This document shows, in pieces, positions 38,765-47,176 of a DNA stretch of 64,000 bases. This DNA is from Candidatus Flexifilum affinis (GTDB lineage Bacteria > Chloroflexota > Anaerolineae > Aggregatilineales > Phototrophicaceae). The stretch covers positions 1 through 64,000 of the forward strand of contig JADJPJ010000027.1 of NCBI GenBank assembly GCA_016713325.1, written 5' to 3'. Position numbers and translations under genes: made by a program. Position 1 is the stretch's first letter; each line of letters begins with the position of its first letter. The notes under the pieces are model-generated. The model had not been told where the DNA came from and did not search any database. It saw only the letters and a program-made list of their open reading frames with translations.

Positions 38765-40597
38765 ATGATCGAATTCCTTCTCCCCATTGCCATTGTCGTG
38801 GTTATCCTCGTCATCATCCTAATCTTCGTACTGCCCGGTGTTATCCTCGGGCTGGTGGTTATCAACGAACGTCAGGTGGGCATCGTCATCCGTCGTTTCT
38901 CTCGAGATGGCAGGTCGCTGCCCAAAGGGCGTCTGATCGCTCTCGAAGGAGAACCGGGTTATCAGGCCGACACCCTGGCCCCGGGCTGGCATCTGGGCTA
39001 CTTTTCCTGGATGTACAACATCATCAAGTCGCCGGTGACCGTCATTCCTCAGGGCGAGATCGCCCTGGTGGTGGCGGCGGACGGTGCTTCAGTGCCGCCG
39101 GAGCGCATCCTCGGCAAAATTGTCGACAGCGACAACTACCAGGATGCTCGCAAGTTCCTGATGAATGGCGGGGAGAAGGGCCGGCAGCTCAGGATTCTGA
39201 CCGCCGGGACGTATCGCATCAATACAGCGCTCTTCAACGTCATCACGCGCGCCAATGCCAATGCCAATGGGATGAATGCCGAGGACCTGCTGGTCTACAG
39301 CGTAAAGCCGGACATGGTCGGCATTGTCACCGCGCTGGATGGCAAGTCGATCCCCGAAGGCGAGATCGCAGCCCTCTTCCTGCCCGGTCACGACAACTTC
39401 CAGAATGCCCAGTTGTTCATCGAGGCCGGCGGGCAGCGCGGCTTGCAGGAACAGGTGCTGCTGAGCGGTTCGTGGAACCTGAACCCCTGGTTCGTGCGAG
39501 TCGAGCAGGTGCCCATGACCGAAATCCCGATCGGCTACGTCGGCGTGGTCATTTCGTTCATCGGCAAGGCCCACGAGGACATCAGCGGCACCGAATTCAA
39601 GCATGGCGATCTGGTGAACGTTGGCCATAAGGGCGGGTGGGCGTCGCCGCTGTACCCAGGCAAGCACCCGATCAATACGCGGGTGATGCGCACCGAGCTG
39701 GTGCCGACGACCAACATCGTCCTGAACTGGGCGGAGCGCACCGAGATGCACGGCTATGACAGCCGCCTGAACTCGATCACCGTGCGCAGCCAGGACGGTT
39801 TCGCCTTCAGCCTGGAGATCGCGCAGGTCATTCACATTGGCGCGCTGGAAGCCTCGCGCGTGATCAGCCGGGTCGGCAGCATGCAGAATCTGGTTGACCA
39901 TGTGCTGGAGCCGATCGTCGCCAACTACTTCCGCAACGCGGCCCAGCGCTATACGGTGCTGGACTTCCTGAGCGCCCGAAGCGACCGCCAATTGGAGGCC
40001 GCACAACATGTCGGCAAAGCGCTTCGCGCCTATGACGTGGAAGCGATCGACACGCTGCTCGGCGCGATCGACCCGCCGGCCGCCCTGATGGCGACGCTAA
40101 CCGACCGCAAGATCGCCGAAGAGCAGAAGAAGACCTACGAGGTTCAGGAAATCGCTCAGATCCAGCGGCAGCAGCTCGTCCGCCAGACGGAGATGGCCAA
40201 CATTCAGCAGCAGGTGGTCCAGAGCGAGCAGGGCGTCAACATCGCCGAACTGCAAGCGCAGGCGGCCATCAGGCAGGCGAGCGGTGACGCCGAATCCATC
40301 CGTCTGCGCGCCTCTGGCGAAGCCGACTCCATTCGCGCGCGCGGCGAGGCGCAGGCCGGCGCCCACCAGTTGGGCGCTGCGGCGATGGGCATGCAGGGCT
40401 ACACCGCTCTCCAGCTCATGCAGCAGGTGGGCGAAAATGGCATCCGCATCATCCCCGACGTGCTGGTTGGCGGCAGTGGAGCCGGCGGCGGCAGCATGGT
40501 CGATGCGCTGCTTGGCGTAATCCTGAGCAATCAGATTTCGTCGAACGGGTTAAAATCATCAATAGTGACGAAACCTGCTCAAGAGGATTCTGCGTGA
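38765..40597 (+). CDS. SPFH/flotillin-like membrane protein
   Basis: Protein of 610 residues: an N-terminal membrane helix (LLPIAIVVVILVIILIFVLPG), an SPFH/band 7 domain (about 190-430; LNSITVRSQDGFAFSLEIAQVIHIGALEA) and a long charged coiled coil with flotillin-like Ala/Glu repeats (EAQAGAHQLGAAAMG). A family-specific insert precedes the SPFH core. Such proteins form ring-like membrane scaffolds. It has AAGGAGG before the ATG. Its stop overlaps the start of the next gene (TGATG), implying coupled translation with the PPC-like secreted protein. Confidence 0.88.
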   Translation: MIEFLLPIAIVVVILVIILIFVLPGVILGLVVINERQVGIVIRRFSRDGRSLPKGRLIALEGEPGYQADTLAPGWHLGYFSWMYNIIKSPVTVIPQGEIALVVAADGASVPPERILGKIVDSDNYQDARKFLMNGGEKGRQLRILTAGTYRINTALFNVITRANANANGMNAEDLLVYSVKPDMVGIVTALDGKSIPEGEIAALFLPGHDNFQNAQLFIEAGGQRGLQEQVLLSGSWNLNPWFVRVEQVPMTEIPIGYVGVVISFIGKAHEDISGTEFKHGDLVNVGHKGGWASPLYPGKHPINTRVMRTELVPTTNIVLNWAERTEMHGYDSRLNSITVRSQDGFAFSLEIAQVIHIGALEASRVISRVGSMQNLVDHVLEPIVANYFRNAAQRYTVLDFLSARSDRQLEAAQHVGKALRAYDVEAIDTLLGAIDPPAALMATLTDRKIAEEQKKTYEVQEIAQIQRQQLVRQTEMANIQQQVVQSEQGVNIAELQAQAAIRQASGDAESIRLRASGEADSIRARGEAQAGAHQLGAAAMGMQGYTALQLMQQVGENGIRIIPDVLVGGSGAGGGSMVDALLGVILSNQISSNGLKSSIVTKPAQEDSA

Positions 40598-41815
40598 TGC
40601 GTGCTCGCTTCATACGGATAGCTGCTTCGATCTCTCTCTTTGCGCTGCTGACGTCGTTTGCAGTCGCGACCGTTTCGGTCGCGACTGCTGCGCCGGTTCA
40701 GCCGTCGCGGTTGGAACAGTCGCGACCCCCGCGGGTGGATGTATTCACCGAGAAAATTCCGTTCGGGGAAACCTACGTTCGGCAGTTTGACGCGGCCGAG
40801 GGCGACCAGATCACCATCACCGCCCGCGCGGTGGATGGCGATTTTGATCCCCGCATGACCCTGCGCGCGTCCGATGGGACAATGCTTGCCGCCAACGACA
40901 ACGCCGCCATCCCGGACCCGACGCTGGGCGCGCGGGATGCGCGAATCGAAGGGGTGATCCTGCCGGCCACCGGCACCTACACCATCGAGGTGAGCGGCAG
41001 CCAGGGGATCGGCGGGACGATGGAGCTTTCCCCTCACCTGGTTCGTGGATCAGATGTTCACGCTGCGGCGGCAGGAGGTGATTGCCTACCAACTGCGCGA
41101 CCCGATCCAGTCCGAACTCAACGTGGTGGATGTCTATCCGTATGATCGCTATCTGTATGTGTTCGACGCCCGTCGCGGGGATGTGTACAGTCTGTATGCG
41201 CGGGCGTTGAGCGGCGATGTCGACCCGGAGCTGTCCGTGTACTGGGAAGATACCATCCTGATCGACGCCAACGACAACCACGGATCGACCGACCCGTCGC
41301 TGGGGCCACTGGATGCCCGACTGCCGAACGTCATCATGCCGCGCGACGGCCGCTACTTCGTCGAAGTGCGCAGCTACGGCAACACGCAGGGCAGCGTCGG
41401 CTTCACCATCGTGCACGTAATGAGTGGCGCGCTGGCCTATCCGGGGACGGACACGGCGCTGACCGATTTCATCGCCCCGAACGAGATCAAGACCTACCCG
41501 ATCGATGTGCGCGTCGGCGACTTCGTCTCGCTCACCCTGCGGGCGCGGTCGTCGCTGCTCGACCCGGTGGTGGCCCTGCTCGACGACGAAGGCAATGTGC
41601 TCATCGATAACGACAACCACGGCTTCAACGACGCCGACCTCGACTTCTTTGACGCCCGCATCAAGAACTACCTGATCACCGAGCCGGGCCGCTACAACGT
41701 GCGTACGGCCTCGGCGCGTGGCGGTGAAGGAGAGTACGAGCTGATCGTCAACATCAAGCGCGATCGCCGCCTGTACGACGAGGATTACACCCCGCCCTCC
41801 TTCACCGGTCCATAA
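40597..41815 (+). pseudogene. Secreted PPC-like repeat protein, frameshift at a C tract
   Basis: Exported protein of about 405 residues when repaired. The ATG overlaps the SPFH stop. A signal peptide (IAASISLFALLTSFAVATV) precedes three tandem beta domains of the bacterial pre-peptidase C-terminal type, each with a D-P-x-L/M strand and an N-D-N-x-G turn (FDPRMTLRASDG, VDPELSVYWEDT, LDPVVALLDDEG). Near 41030 the frame changes at TTTCCCCTC: the first frame runs to 41145, while LTWFVDQMFTL continues in the second. One C removed would restore a single frame. A terminator-like hairpin follows. Confidence 0.75.
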
Positions 41816-41833
41816 TCGTTACCCGCTCCGCCG

Positions 41834-41861
41834 ACCGTCCGTGCAGCCCCTGCCGGACGGT
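41834..41861 (+). terminator. Hairpin terminator candidate
   Basis: ACCGTCCG and CGGACGGT close a stem with an inner GCAG/CTGC pairing. It lies 18 bp after the PPC-like gene; the following TTGTGCTTTCC is only modestly T-rich. Confidence 0.55.
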
Positions 41862-41906
41862 TGTGCTTTCCACGACCGCTCTCCATTGACGCCAGGAGCG
41901 CACCCC

Positions 41907-44273
41907 ATGTTCGACTCGCTGTCTCTGTTGGGAATTTCTCTGCGCGGCCGGCTCTATCAGCGGGCAGCGCGCTGGCGCTTCTGGGCCATCGTCGTCGTCC
42001 TGCTGGTGGTGCTGCTGGCCTCAGTAATCGCGCTGGACCTCAATGACCTTGTGCCAGGCGCAACCGTATCTTCCGCTTCAGATTTCACCCCCTCCATTCA
42101 GCTTCTCGGCTGGTCCGGGGACGACGCCGGCTGGCAGCTCATCGAGCTGCCGCCCGGCTGTTGTGCATTTCCATCGACTTTTGCCGACAGCGATGGGGGC
42201 ATATGGCTGAATGACGCCGATCTCGGTCTACTCCCGTATCGCGATGACGCCTGGGGCGAACCGCTGGCTCCGCTGAGAGAATTCGACGGCGTGGTCGGCC
42301 TGCCCACGATTTCTGGTGATGAAGCCTGGATCACGGTGGATGAGGATATCGCCCATTTTGACGGGGAACGCTGGACGCGGGAGCCCAACCCGCTGAGAGA
42401 TGATTACCCGGTCGAAATGGCGGCCTCCGGCGAGACGGTGGTCATCGTCGGCTATCAGACGATCGGCTGGAAGCGCGGCGACAGCGGGTGGGGGACGGTG
42501 CGGATCGCGCAGGCTTTGCCGGATCTGGTCAATGAGGAGAACTTCTTCTACGACGAAATCTACCCGACGCTCAAGGTGTCGTCTGATGGCGCCTTCTGGC
42601 TCAGCTACTACGGCATTCATCGCAGCGAAGATGGCGCAAACTGGACCTCCGTCATGCGTTTGACGGGGGATGCGATCTACACCACGCTGCTCATCGGCGC
42701 CGAAGCGGATGGGGCCTGGGTGGCGGATGAGACCGGGCTGGCGAAGATCGGCGCGGATGGAGAGACTGTTCAGCGCTTCAGCCGCGCCGAGATCGGCTTT
42801 GGAGAAGACGCGTTCTTGGCGGCCGCAGCGATGCGCGAGGGACGCGGCATCCTCAGCACCTATGACAAGACCTACCTTTACGGAGGGCTGTCGTGGAGGG
42901 AGGTGCCGTCGCAGACGGACGACCTGAGTTACACCAGTGCGGTAGGTGTGACGGGGGATGGCCTGATTTGGAGGCAGATCTACACGGTGCCGGGCGCGCT
43001 GGCGTCATCTGACGCTGCTGGGGCGCTGGCGGTTTACCCGCTGACTTCGCTTCTGGTGAGGCTGGCGACCCTGATCGCCGGGATGGCCATCCTGATCGTG
43101 CCCCTGGCCGATATCGGTCTGCGCGTCCTGCCGCAGTTCATGAGCGACCGGCAGCGCTGGCGCGAGCAGCAGCGTGTGCTTGAGTCGCTGAACTTCCGTG
43201 CCCCCGGCGCATCGCGCAACCCTTACGCGCTCTGGCGCGGCGCGGTGGCGGCCTTGAGCGCGGCCTTCTGGATCGTCATGGCCACGGGTGGCCTGACTCT
43301 GCTGCTGGGTGGGCTGACGGCGCCTGATCGGGGCAGCACGGCGAACCCGTATGCCGATCTGGAAACGATGCCGGAGGACATGTCGGCCTTGGACATGATC
43401 AACGAGGCGCAGGTCGCCAAGGCTGCGTCGATCGTCTCCAGCCCGCTGTTTGGCGAGAACATCGGTGCCCTGCTGGGCCTGTTCACGGTGGGCGGCTATT
43501 TGCTGGCGCGGCTGATGATGCGCGGGCTGATGTCCGGCGGCGGGTCGCAGCAGCGGATCCTCGGCTGGATCATGCAGGGCCAGTACGAGGAGGCGCTGAA
43601 ATCGATCGTCGTGCCGGGGAAGGATGGCGAGCCTGTCGTCACAAACCCCTATCTGCACGCGCATACGCTGATGATCGCGGGGCGCTACACAGAAGCGGAG
43701 ACGGCGGTCCGCGGCTTGTTGGGCAGCGCCACGCAGTTGCCACCGATCTTCACCAGCGCCCTTTTCTGGATTCTGGCGCTGATCGTCCGCCACCGCGGCG
43801 AAATGGACGAGGCGATCCACCTGCACCACGCCTCGCTGCTGATTTCGCCGGATCACGGCGTGGCTTACTCGCTGCTTGGCTCGACGCTGATGCTGGCGGG
43901 GGCCGATCCGGCGCTGGCTTTGGCCGCCTTAGTTGAAGGCGAAAGGCTGCTGGTGTGGAACCCTGGCGGACGTGGCTTCCAGGCGCAACTGGAGCGGGTC
44001 AACCAGGCGGAGTTCGCGGCGACAAAGGGCTGGCTGCTGGCCGTTAACGGTCGTGAACAGGAGGTCGAGCCGCTGCTGGCCGAAGCGCTGCGTCTGACGC
44101 CCGAGACATGGACCGTCGCGCAGGCGTCTGTCCACGTGTTCTGCGGGCGGGCACGGCTGGCGCTGAGCGACCGGGAGGCGGCGCGAATGCATTTTGAGAC
44201 GGCGGCGCGCCTCGACCCGAATGGTCAGGAGGGCATGCTGGCGCGGGAAATGCTCAGGGAAGTGGAAAGTTAA
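41907..44273 (+). CDS. Membrane protein with beta-propeller-like and TPR domains
   Basis: Protein of 788 residues from the ATG at 41907 (MFDSLSLLGISLRG), chosen for the AGGAG eight bases upstream. One N-terminal helix (FWAIVVVLLVVLLASVIAL) is followed by an extracellular part with repeated W-x-x-x-D strands (GIWLNDADLGLL, AWITVDEDIAHFDGERW, AFWLSYYGIHRSEDGANW), as in two-component regulator propellers. Three more helices follow, then a cytoplasmic TPR-like region (GRYTEAETAVRGLLG, GEMDEAIHLHHASLLISPDHGVAYSLLG). It probably senses outside and binds partners inside. No named function can be given. Confidence 0.75.
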   Translation: MFDSLSLLGISLRGRLYQRAARWRFWAIVVVLLVVLLASVIALDLNDLVPGATVSSASDFTPSIQLLGWSGDDAGWQLIELPPGCCAFPSTFADSDGGIWLNDADLGLLPYRDDAWGEPLAPLREFDGVVGLPTISGDEAWITVDEDIAHFDGERWTREPNPLRDDYPVEMAASGETVVIVGYQTIGWKRGDSGWGTVRIAQALPDLVNEENFFYDEIYPTLKVSSDGAFWLSYYGIHRSEDGANWTSVMRLTGDAIYTTLLIGAEADGAWVADETGLAKIGADGETVQRFSRAEIGFGEDAFLAAAAMREGRGILSTYDKTYLYGGLSWREVPSQTDDLSYTSAVGVTGDGLIWRQIYTVPGALASSDAAGALAVYPLTSLLVRLATLIAGMAILIVPLADIGLRVLPQFMSDRQRWREQQRVLESLNFRAPGASRNPYALWRGAVAALSAAFWIVMATGGLTLLLGGLTAPDRGSTANPYADLETMPEDMSALDMINEAQVAKAASIVSSPLFGENIGALLGLFTVGGYLLARLMMRGLMSGGGSQQRILGWIMQGQYEEALKSIVVPGKDGEPVVTNPYLHAHTLMIAGRYTEAETAVRGLLGSATQLPPIFTSALFWILALIVRHRGEMDEAIHLHHASLLISPDHGVAYSLLGSTLMLAGADPALALAALVEGERLLVWNPGGRGFQAQLERVNQAEFAATKGWLLAVNGREQEVEPLLAEALRLTPETWTVAQASVHVFCGRARLALSDREAARMHFETAARLDPNGQEGMLAREMLREVES

Positions 44274-44371
44274 AAGTGCTGAGAAATGAGGAAAAAGAAG
44301 TGCTGAGTTGAAAGTGCCGAGGACTGAGCAACTGACGATTTGTCGCGTCTTTGCTCAGCACTCAGCACTTT
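44273..44371. repeat. Inverted repeat between convergent genes
   Basis: AAAAGTGCTGAG (44273-44284) is matched by CTCAGCACTTTT at 44360-44371, with further AGTGCTGAG-like copies between. It lies between convergent genes and may end transcription from both sides. Confidence 0.6.
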
Positions 44372-44387
44372 TACTCAATCCTTGAGT

Positions 44388-44942
44388 TTAGTTGCCGGCC
44401 GCAGCCGCTTCGGACTCGGGGACCAGAATGGCCTCGGCTTCGAGGGTCAGCTTGATGTCCTTGCCGACCAGCACGCCGCCGGCCTCGAGGGCCACGTTCC
44501 AGGTCAGGCCGAAGTCTTCGCGGTTGATCCGCGCGGTGGCCGAGAAGCCGGCGCGATGGCCGCCCCACGGGTCCTTGGCGGTGCCGAGGAACTCGACGTC
44601 CAGGACGATCGGGCGGGTGACGCCGCGGATGGTCAGATCGCCGGTGACCTTGGCGGTGTCCTGACCCTGCGGCTCGACCTTCGTGCTCTTGAAGGTGATC
44701 GACGGGTACTTGGCGACGTCCAGGAAGTCCGGGCTCTTCAGGTGGCCATCGCGGTCGGCCAGGTCGGTGGTCAGGGTGGTGGCGTCGATGGTGGCTTCCA
44801 CCGAAGCGGCTGTCGGGTTGGCCGGGTCAAAGTTGATCGTGCCCGTGGGGGCCGCAAACCGGCCGTGAACGGTCGCCACCATCATGTGGCGCGCGCTGAA
44901 ATTTGCAGTCGTGTGAGCCTTATCCAGAGTCCAGAGTGCCAT
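44388..44942 (-). CDS. YceI-family lipid-binding protein
   Basis: YceI-like lipocalin-fold protein of 184 residues, a family that binds isoprenoid or fatty amide lipids in a beta barrel. MALWTLDKAHTTANFSARHMMVATVHGRF is the classical YceI opening and VTGDLTIRGVTRPIVLDVEF the central signature. No signal peptide is seen, so it may stay in the cytoplasm. The ATG at 44942 has a strong GAGAGGGAA ribosome site. A TetR operator-like palindrome lies 25 bp upstream and a second about 104 bp upstream, so repression by the adjacent TetR protein is likely. Confidence 0.92.
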   Translation of the reverse strand: MALWTLDKAHTTANFSARHMMVATVHGRFAAPTGTINFDPANPTAASVEATIDATTLTTDLADRDGHLKSPDFLDVAKYPSITFKSTKVEPQGQDTAKVTGDLTIRGVTRPIVLDVEFLGTAKDPWGGHRAGFSATARINREDFGLTWNVALEAGGVLVGKDIKLTLEAEAILVPESEAAAAGN

Positions 44943-44966
44943 GGGGTATTCCCTCTCCTCAATTCT

Positions 44967-44986
44967 AAATGGACTATAGTCCGTTT
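44967..44986. promoter_or_regulatory. TetR-type operator, proximal site
   Basis: Perfect 12-bp palindrome GGACTATAGTCC (44971-44982) within AAATGGACTATAGTCCGTTT. It shares the GGAC-N4-GTCC pattern and the CGTTT flank with the site at 45046-45067 and lies just upstream of the yceI start. Confidence 0.7.
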
Positions 44987-45045
44987 GCAGAAGACAAGGG
45001 AACTGTAGCACATGACACGACGAATCGAGCTTAGCGCTCAATGAG

Positions 45046-45067
45046 AAAACGGACCGTGGTCCGTTTT
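45046..45067. promoter_or_regulatory. TetR-type operator, distal site
   Basis: Arms AAAACGGACC and GGTCCGTTTT are perfect over 10 bp with a 2-bp centre. The site lies between the tetR stop and the yceI start, downstream of the gene that encodes its probable repressor. Confidence 0.72.
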
Positions 45068-45083
45068 ATGAGTCCCGCGTGAG

Positions 45084-45677
45084 TCAGGTGTCGGAATCGA
45101 GTAAACGTCGAGCGGTACGCGCTAACGCGTCGCTAATTCTCTCCATGCTGTAGCCGCGGGCGTCACGCTGATACTGGATGACGCGGGGATCCAGCAGAAC
45201 GAACAGCGTGTCCGCCAGATAGTCCAGATCGACGGCCGGGTTGATGCGCTGGAGCAGTCCGCGAATGGTCAGCCGCCACCAGTAATGGGCCGGGTGCGCC
45301 AGGGGCAGTGCGTCACTGATCTGGAGGATCTGAAGATTGCGCCAGACGAAGGCCAGCACATTGTCGATGAACCACACGAGATGCTCGAAGGGCTCGCCGG
45401 GCGCCCGCAGACGTGCCAGCGTATCTTGTTGCAGCTCGCGCTGCTCCTGGTCGAGAAGCTCGCGACAGAGGGACTGCTTATCGGGGAAGTTGCGGTAGAG
45501 CGTTCCCTTGCCAACTTTCGCTTCATGGGCAATTGCGGTCATCGTCACCGCGTCGACACCGTAAGCATCGAACATGCGTCTTGCAACGCACAGCAGCATG
45601 TCCCGGTTGCGCACTGCATCGGCGCGCGTCGGTCGCTGCTCACTGATGATGATCAGGTCGTCCACGGGTCTATCCAT
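45084..45677 (-). CDS. TetR-family transcriptional repressor
   Basis: Repressor of 197 residues with an N-terminal helix-turn-helix (AVTMTAIAHEAKVGKGTLYRNFPDKQSL), the TetR/AcrR signature. The C-terminal part (ligand pocket, dimerisation) is unspecific. The start is the ATG at 45677 (MDRPVDDLIIISEQ). It lies upstream of yceI on the same strand; two matching palindromes between them make yceI a likely target. The ligand may be a lipid or organic compound, which is inference from YceI biology. Confidence 0.92.
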   Translation of the reverse strand: MDRPVDDLIIISEQRPTRADAVRNRDMLLCVARRMFDAYGVDAVTMTAIAHEAKVGKGTLYRNFPDKQSLCRELLDQEQRELQQDTLARLRAPGEPFEHLVWFIDNVLAFVWRNLQILQISDALPLAHPAHYWWRLTIRGLLQRINPAVDLDYLADTLFVLLDPRVIQYQRDARGYSMERISDALARTARRLLDSDT

Positions 45678-45733
45678 CGCATGGTACACTGGTAATGGGC
45701 TTATCACTTTCAGTATAGGTGACATTTGTCGCA

Positions 45734-46273
45734 ATGAATACTATCAAAAAATTGAGCTTTGCCGTCCTCCTGATGGGCGTCGCATTCGCGGGGAGCGCCT
45801 GCACGCTCTCGGCTGATGTGGGCACCAACCAGCCGATCAACCCGCCGACGGGGTCGGTCCCGGCAGGCGACCAGGCGCGCGTCGTCAGCATCATCGACGG
45901 CGACACTATCGACGTCGAACTCAACGGCTCGACCCAGCGCGTGCGCTACATCGGCGTCAACACGCCAGAGCGGGACGAAGTCTGCTACGCCGACGCCACA
46001 CAAGCCAACAACGCTTTTGTCGGCGGCAAAACGGTGATTCTGGTGCGCGACGTGAGCGAAACGGATCAGTTTAGCCGCCTGCTGCGCTACGTTTATGTGG
46101 ACGGCGTGATGATCAACGAGCAACTCGTCCGCGAGGGGTGGGCAGAAGCGGTCGAGTACCGTCCGGACACACGCCACACGGCGGGATTTCGCGATCTGGA
46201 GCAGGCGGCGGCGAGAGATAACCGCGGCTGTCACCCGACCGGCATCTTCAACGACGGCAGCACGACGCGGTAA
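45734..46273 (+). CDS. Thermonuclease-family lipoprotein
   Basis: Staphylococcal nuclease-like enzyme of 179 residues that cleaves DNA and RNA with calcium. Catalytic region: VVSIIDGDTIDVELNG (Asp ligands), VRYIGVNTPERDE (Arg and Glu), and later SRLLRYVYVDGVMINEQLVREGWAE (second Arg and fold core). The N-terminus has a signal sequence and lipobox AGSAC, so it is likely tethered outside the membrane. It is divergent from tetR. Roles include nutrient scavenging or degrading incoming DNA. Confidence 0.92.
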   Translation: MNTIKKLSFAVLLMGVAFAGSACTLSADVGTNQPINPPTGSVPAGDQARVVSIIDGDTIDVELNGSTQRVRYIGVNTPERDEVCYADATQANNAFVGGKTVILVRDVSETDQFSRLLRYVYVDGVMINEQLVREGWAEAVEYRPDTRHTAGFRDLEQAAARDNRGCHPTGIFNDGSTTR

Positions 46274-46285
46274 CCCGTTCGCCCA

Positions 46286-46312
46286 CCCCCCCCCCCCCGC
46301 CGGGGGGGGGGG
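46286..46312. repeat. C13/G11 hairpin
   Basis: Thirteen C (46286-46298), GCC, then eleven G (46302-46312) form a pure G/C stem after the nuclease gene. The flank AGGGGTGAGG matches the CCCTCTCC hairpin family at 36069 and 57702. It may be a terminator or a copy with inaccurate homopolymer lengths. Confidence 0.6.
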
Positions 46313-46371
46313 AAGCTAGAAGAAGCGAAGCAGGGGTGAGGATAGCTCTGAACGAGATTGCCGGTCGCGCC

Positions 46372-47109
46372 TTACCCCCCCAGCGTCTCGCGCATCGGGC
46401 GCATGCCGATGAAGAAGATGCGCCCCTTGGCCGGCTGATCGGCGGCGAAGACCACTGCCTCGCCTACATCTTCGGCATCCAGGTACTCTTTCATCTTCGG
46501 ATCCTCCAGATTGCGGCCCATGCCCAAGGCAAAGTACGTCTCGACGCCGCCGGGCGCGATGTAGCTGACCTTGACGTTGAACTCGCGCGCCTCGTAGTCG
46601 AGCGAGCGGGCGATTCCATACTGCGCGTGCTTGGTCGCCGAGTAGATGCTCTGGTGGCGGATGCCGACCGTGCCGGCCACCGAGCCGATAAAGAGGATCG
46701 TGCCGTCCTTGCGCTCGCGCATCTCGGGGTAGAAGGCGCGCACCGACAGATAGGTCGAGCGGACGTTGCTGCTCATCATCCAGTCAAACTCCGCCGGGGT
46801 GATGGAGTCGATCGGGCCGTATTTTCCGACGCCGGTGTTGCAGACCAGGATATCCGTCCGCCCGAAGTCGGCCCTGGTCGCGTCGTACAGCCGCTGCACA
46901 TCGGCCTCGCTGCTGTTGTCGCCGACCACGACCAGCGCACGACGGCCCAGGGCACGAATCTCTTCGGCCAGCGTGTTCAAGTCGTTTTCCGTGCGGGAGG
47001 TGATGACGAGGTCTGCGCCGGCTTTCGCCAGGGCCAGCGCCGAGGCCCGACCGATCCCCCGGCTGGCGCCGGTCACGACGGCGATCTTATCCTGTAAACC
47101 TTTGGACAT
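46372..47109 (-). CDS. Short-chain dehydrogenase/reductase
   Basis: NAD(P)-dependent SDR of 245 residues. The cofactor motif TGASRGIG, the NNAG-like CNTGVG and the catalytic Ser-Tyr-Lys set (GSVAG, then YSATK) are present. In classical SDRs the NAG segment supports the fold; here CNTG is a slight variant. The Arg in SRTENDL after strand 2 suggests NADPH preference. The start is the ATG at 47109 (MSKGLQDK). It is divergent from the lutB-like gene. Its substrate is unknown. Confidence 0.9.
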   Translation of the reverse strand: MSKGLQDKIAVVTGASRGIGRASALALAKAGADLVITSRTENDLNTLAEEIRALGRRALVVVGDNSSEADVQRLYDATRADFGRTDILVCNTGVGKYGPIDSITPAEFDWMMSSNVRSTYLSVRAFYPEMRERKDGTILFIGSVAGTVGIRHQSIYSATKHAQYGIARSLDYEAREFNVKVSYIAPGGVETYFALGMGRNLEDPKMKEYLDAEDVGEAVVFAADQPAKGRIFFIGMRPMRETLGG

Positions 47110-47176
47110 GATGTATTCTCCGAAAGAGCGCGTTATCATTGAGCGTTGACGACCGCGATTATAACGGGCTCTGGTC

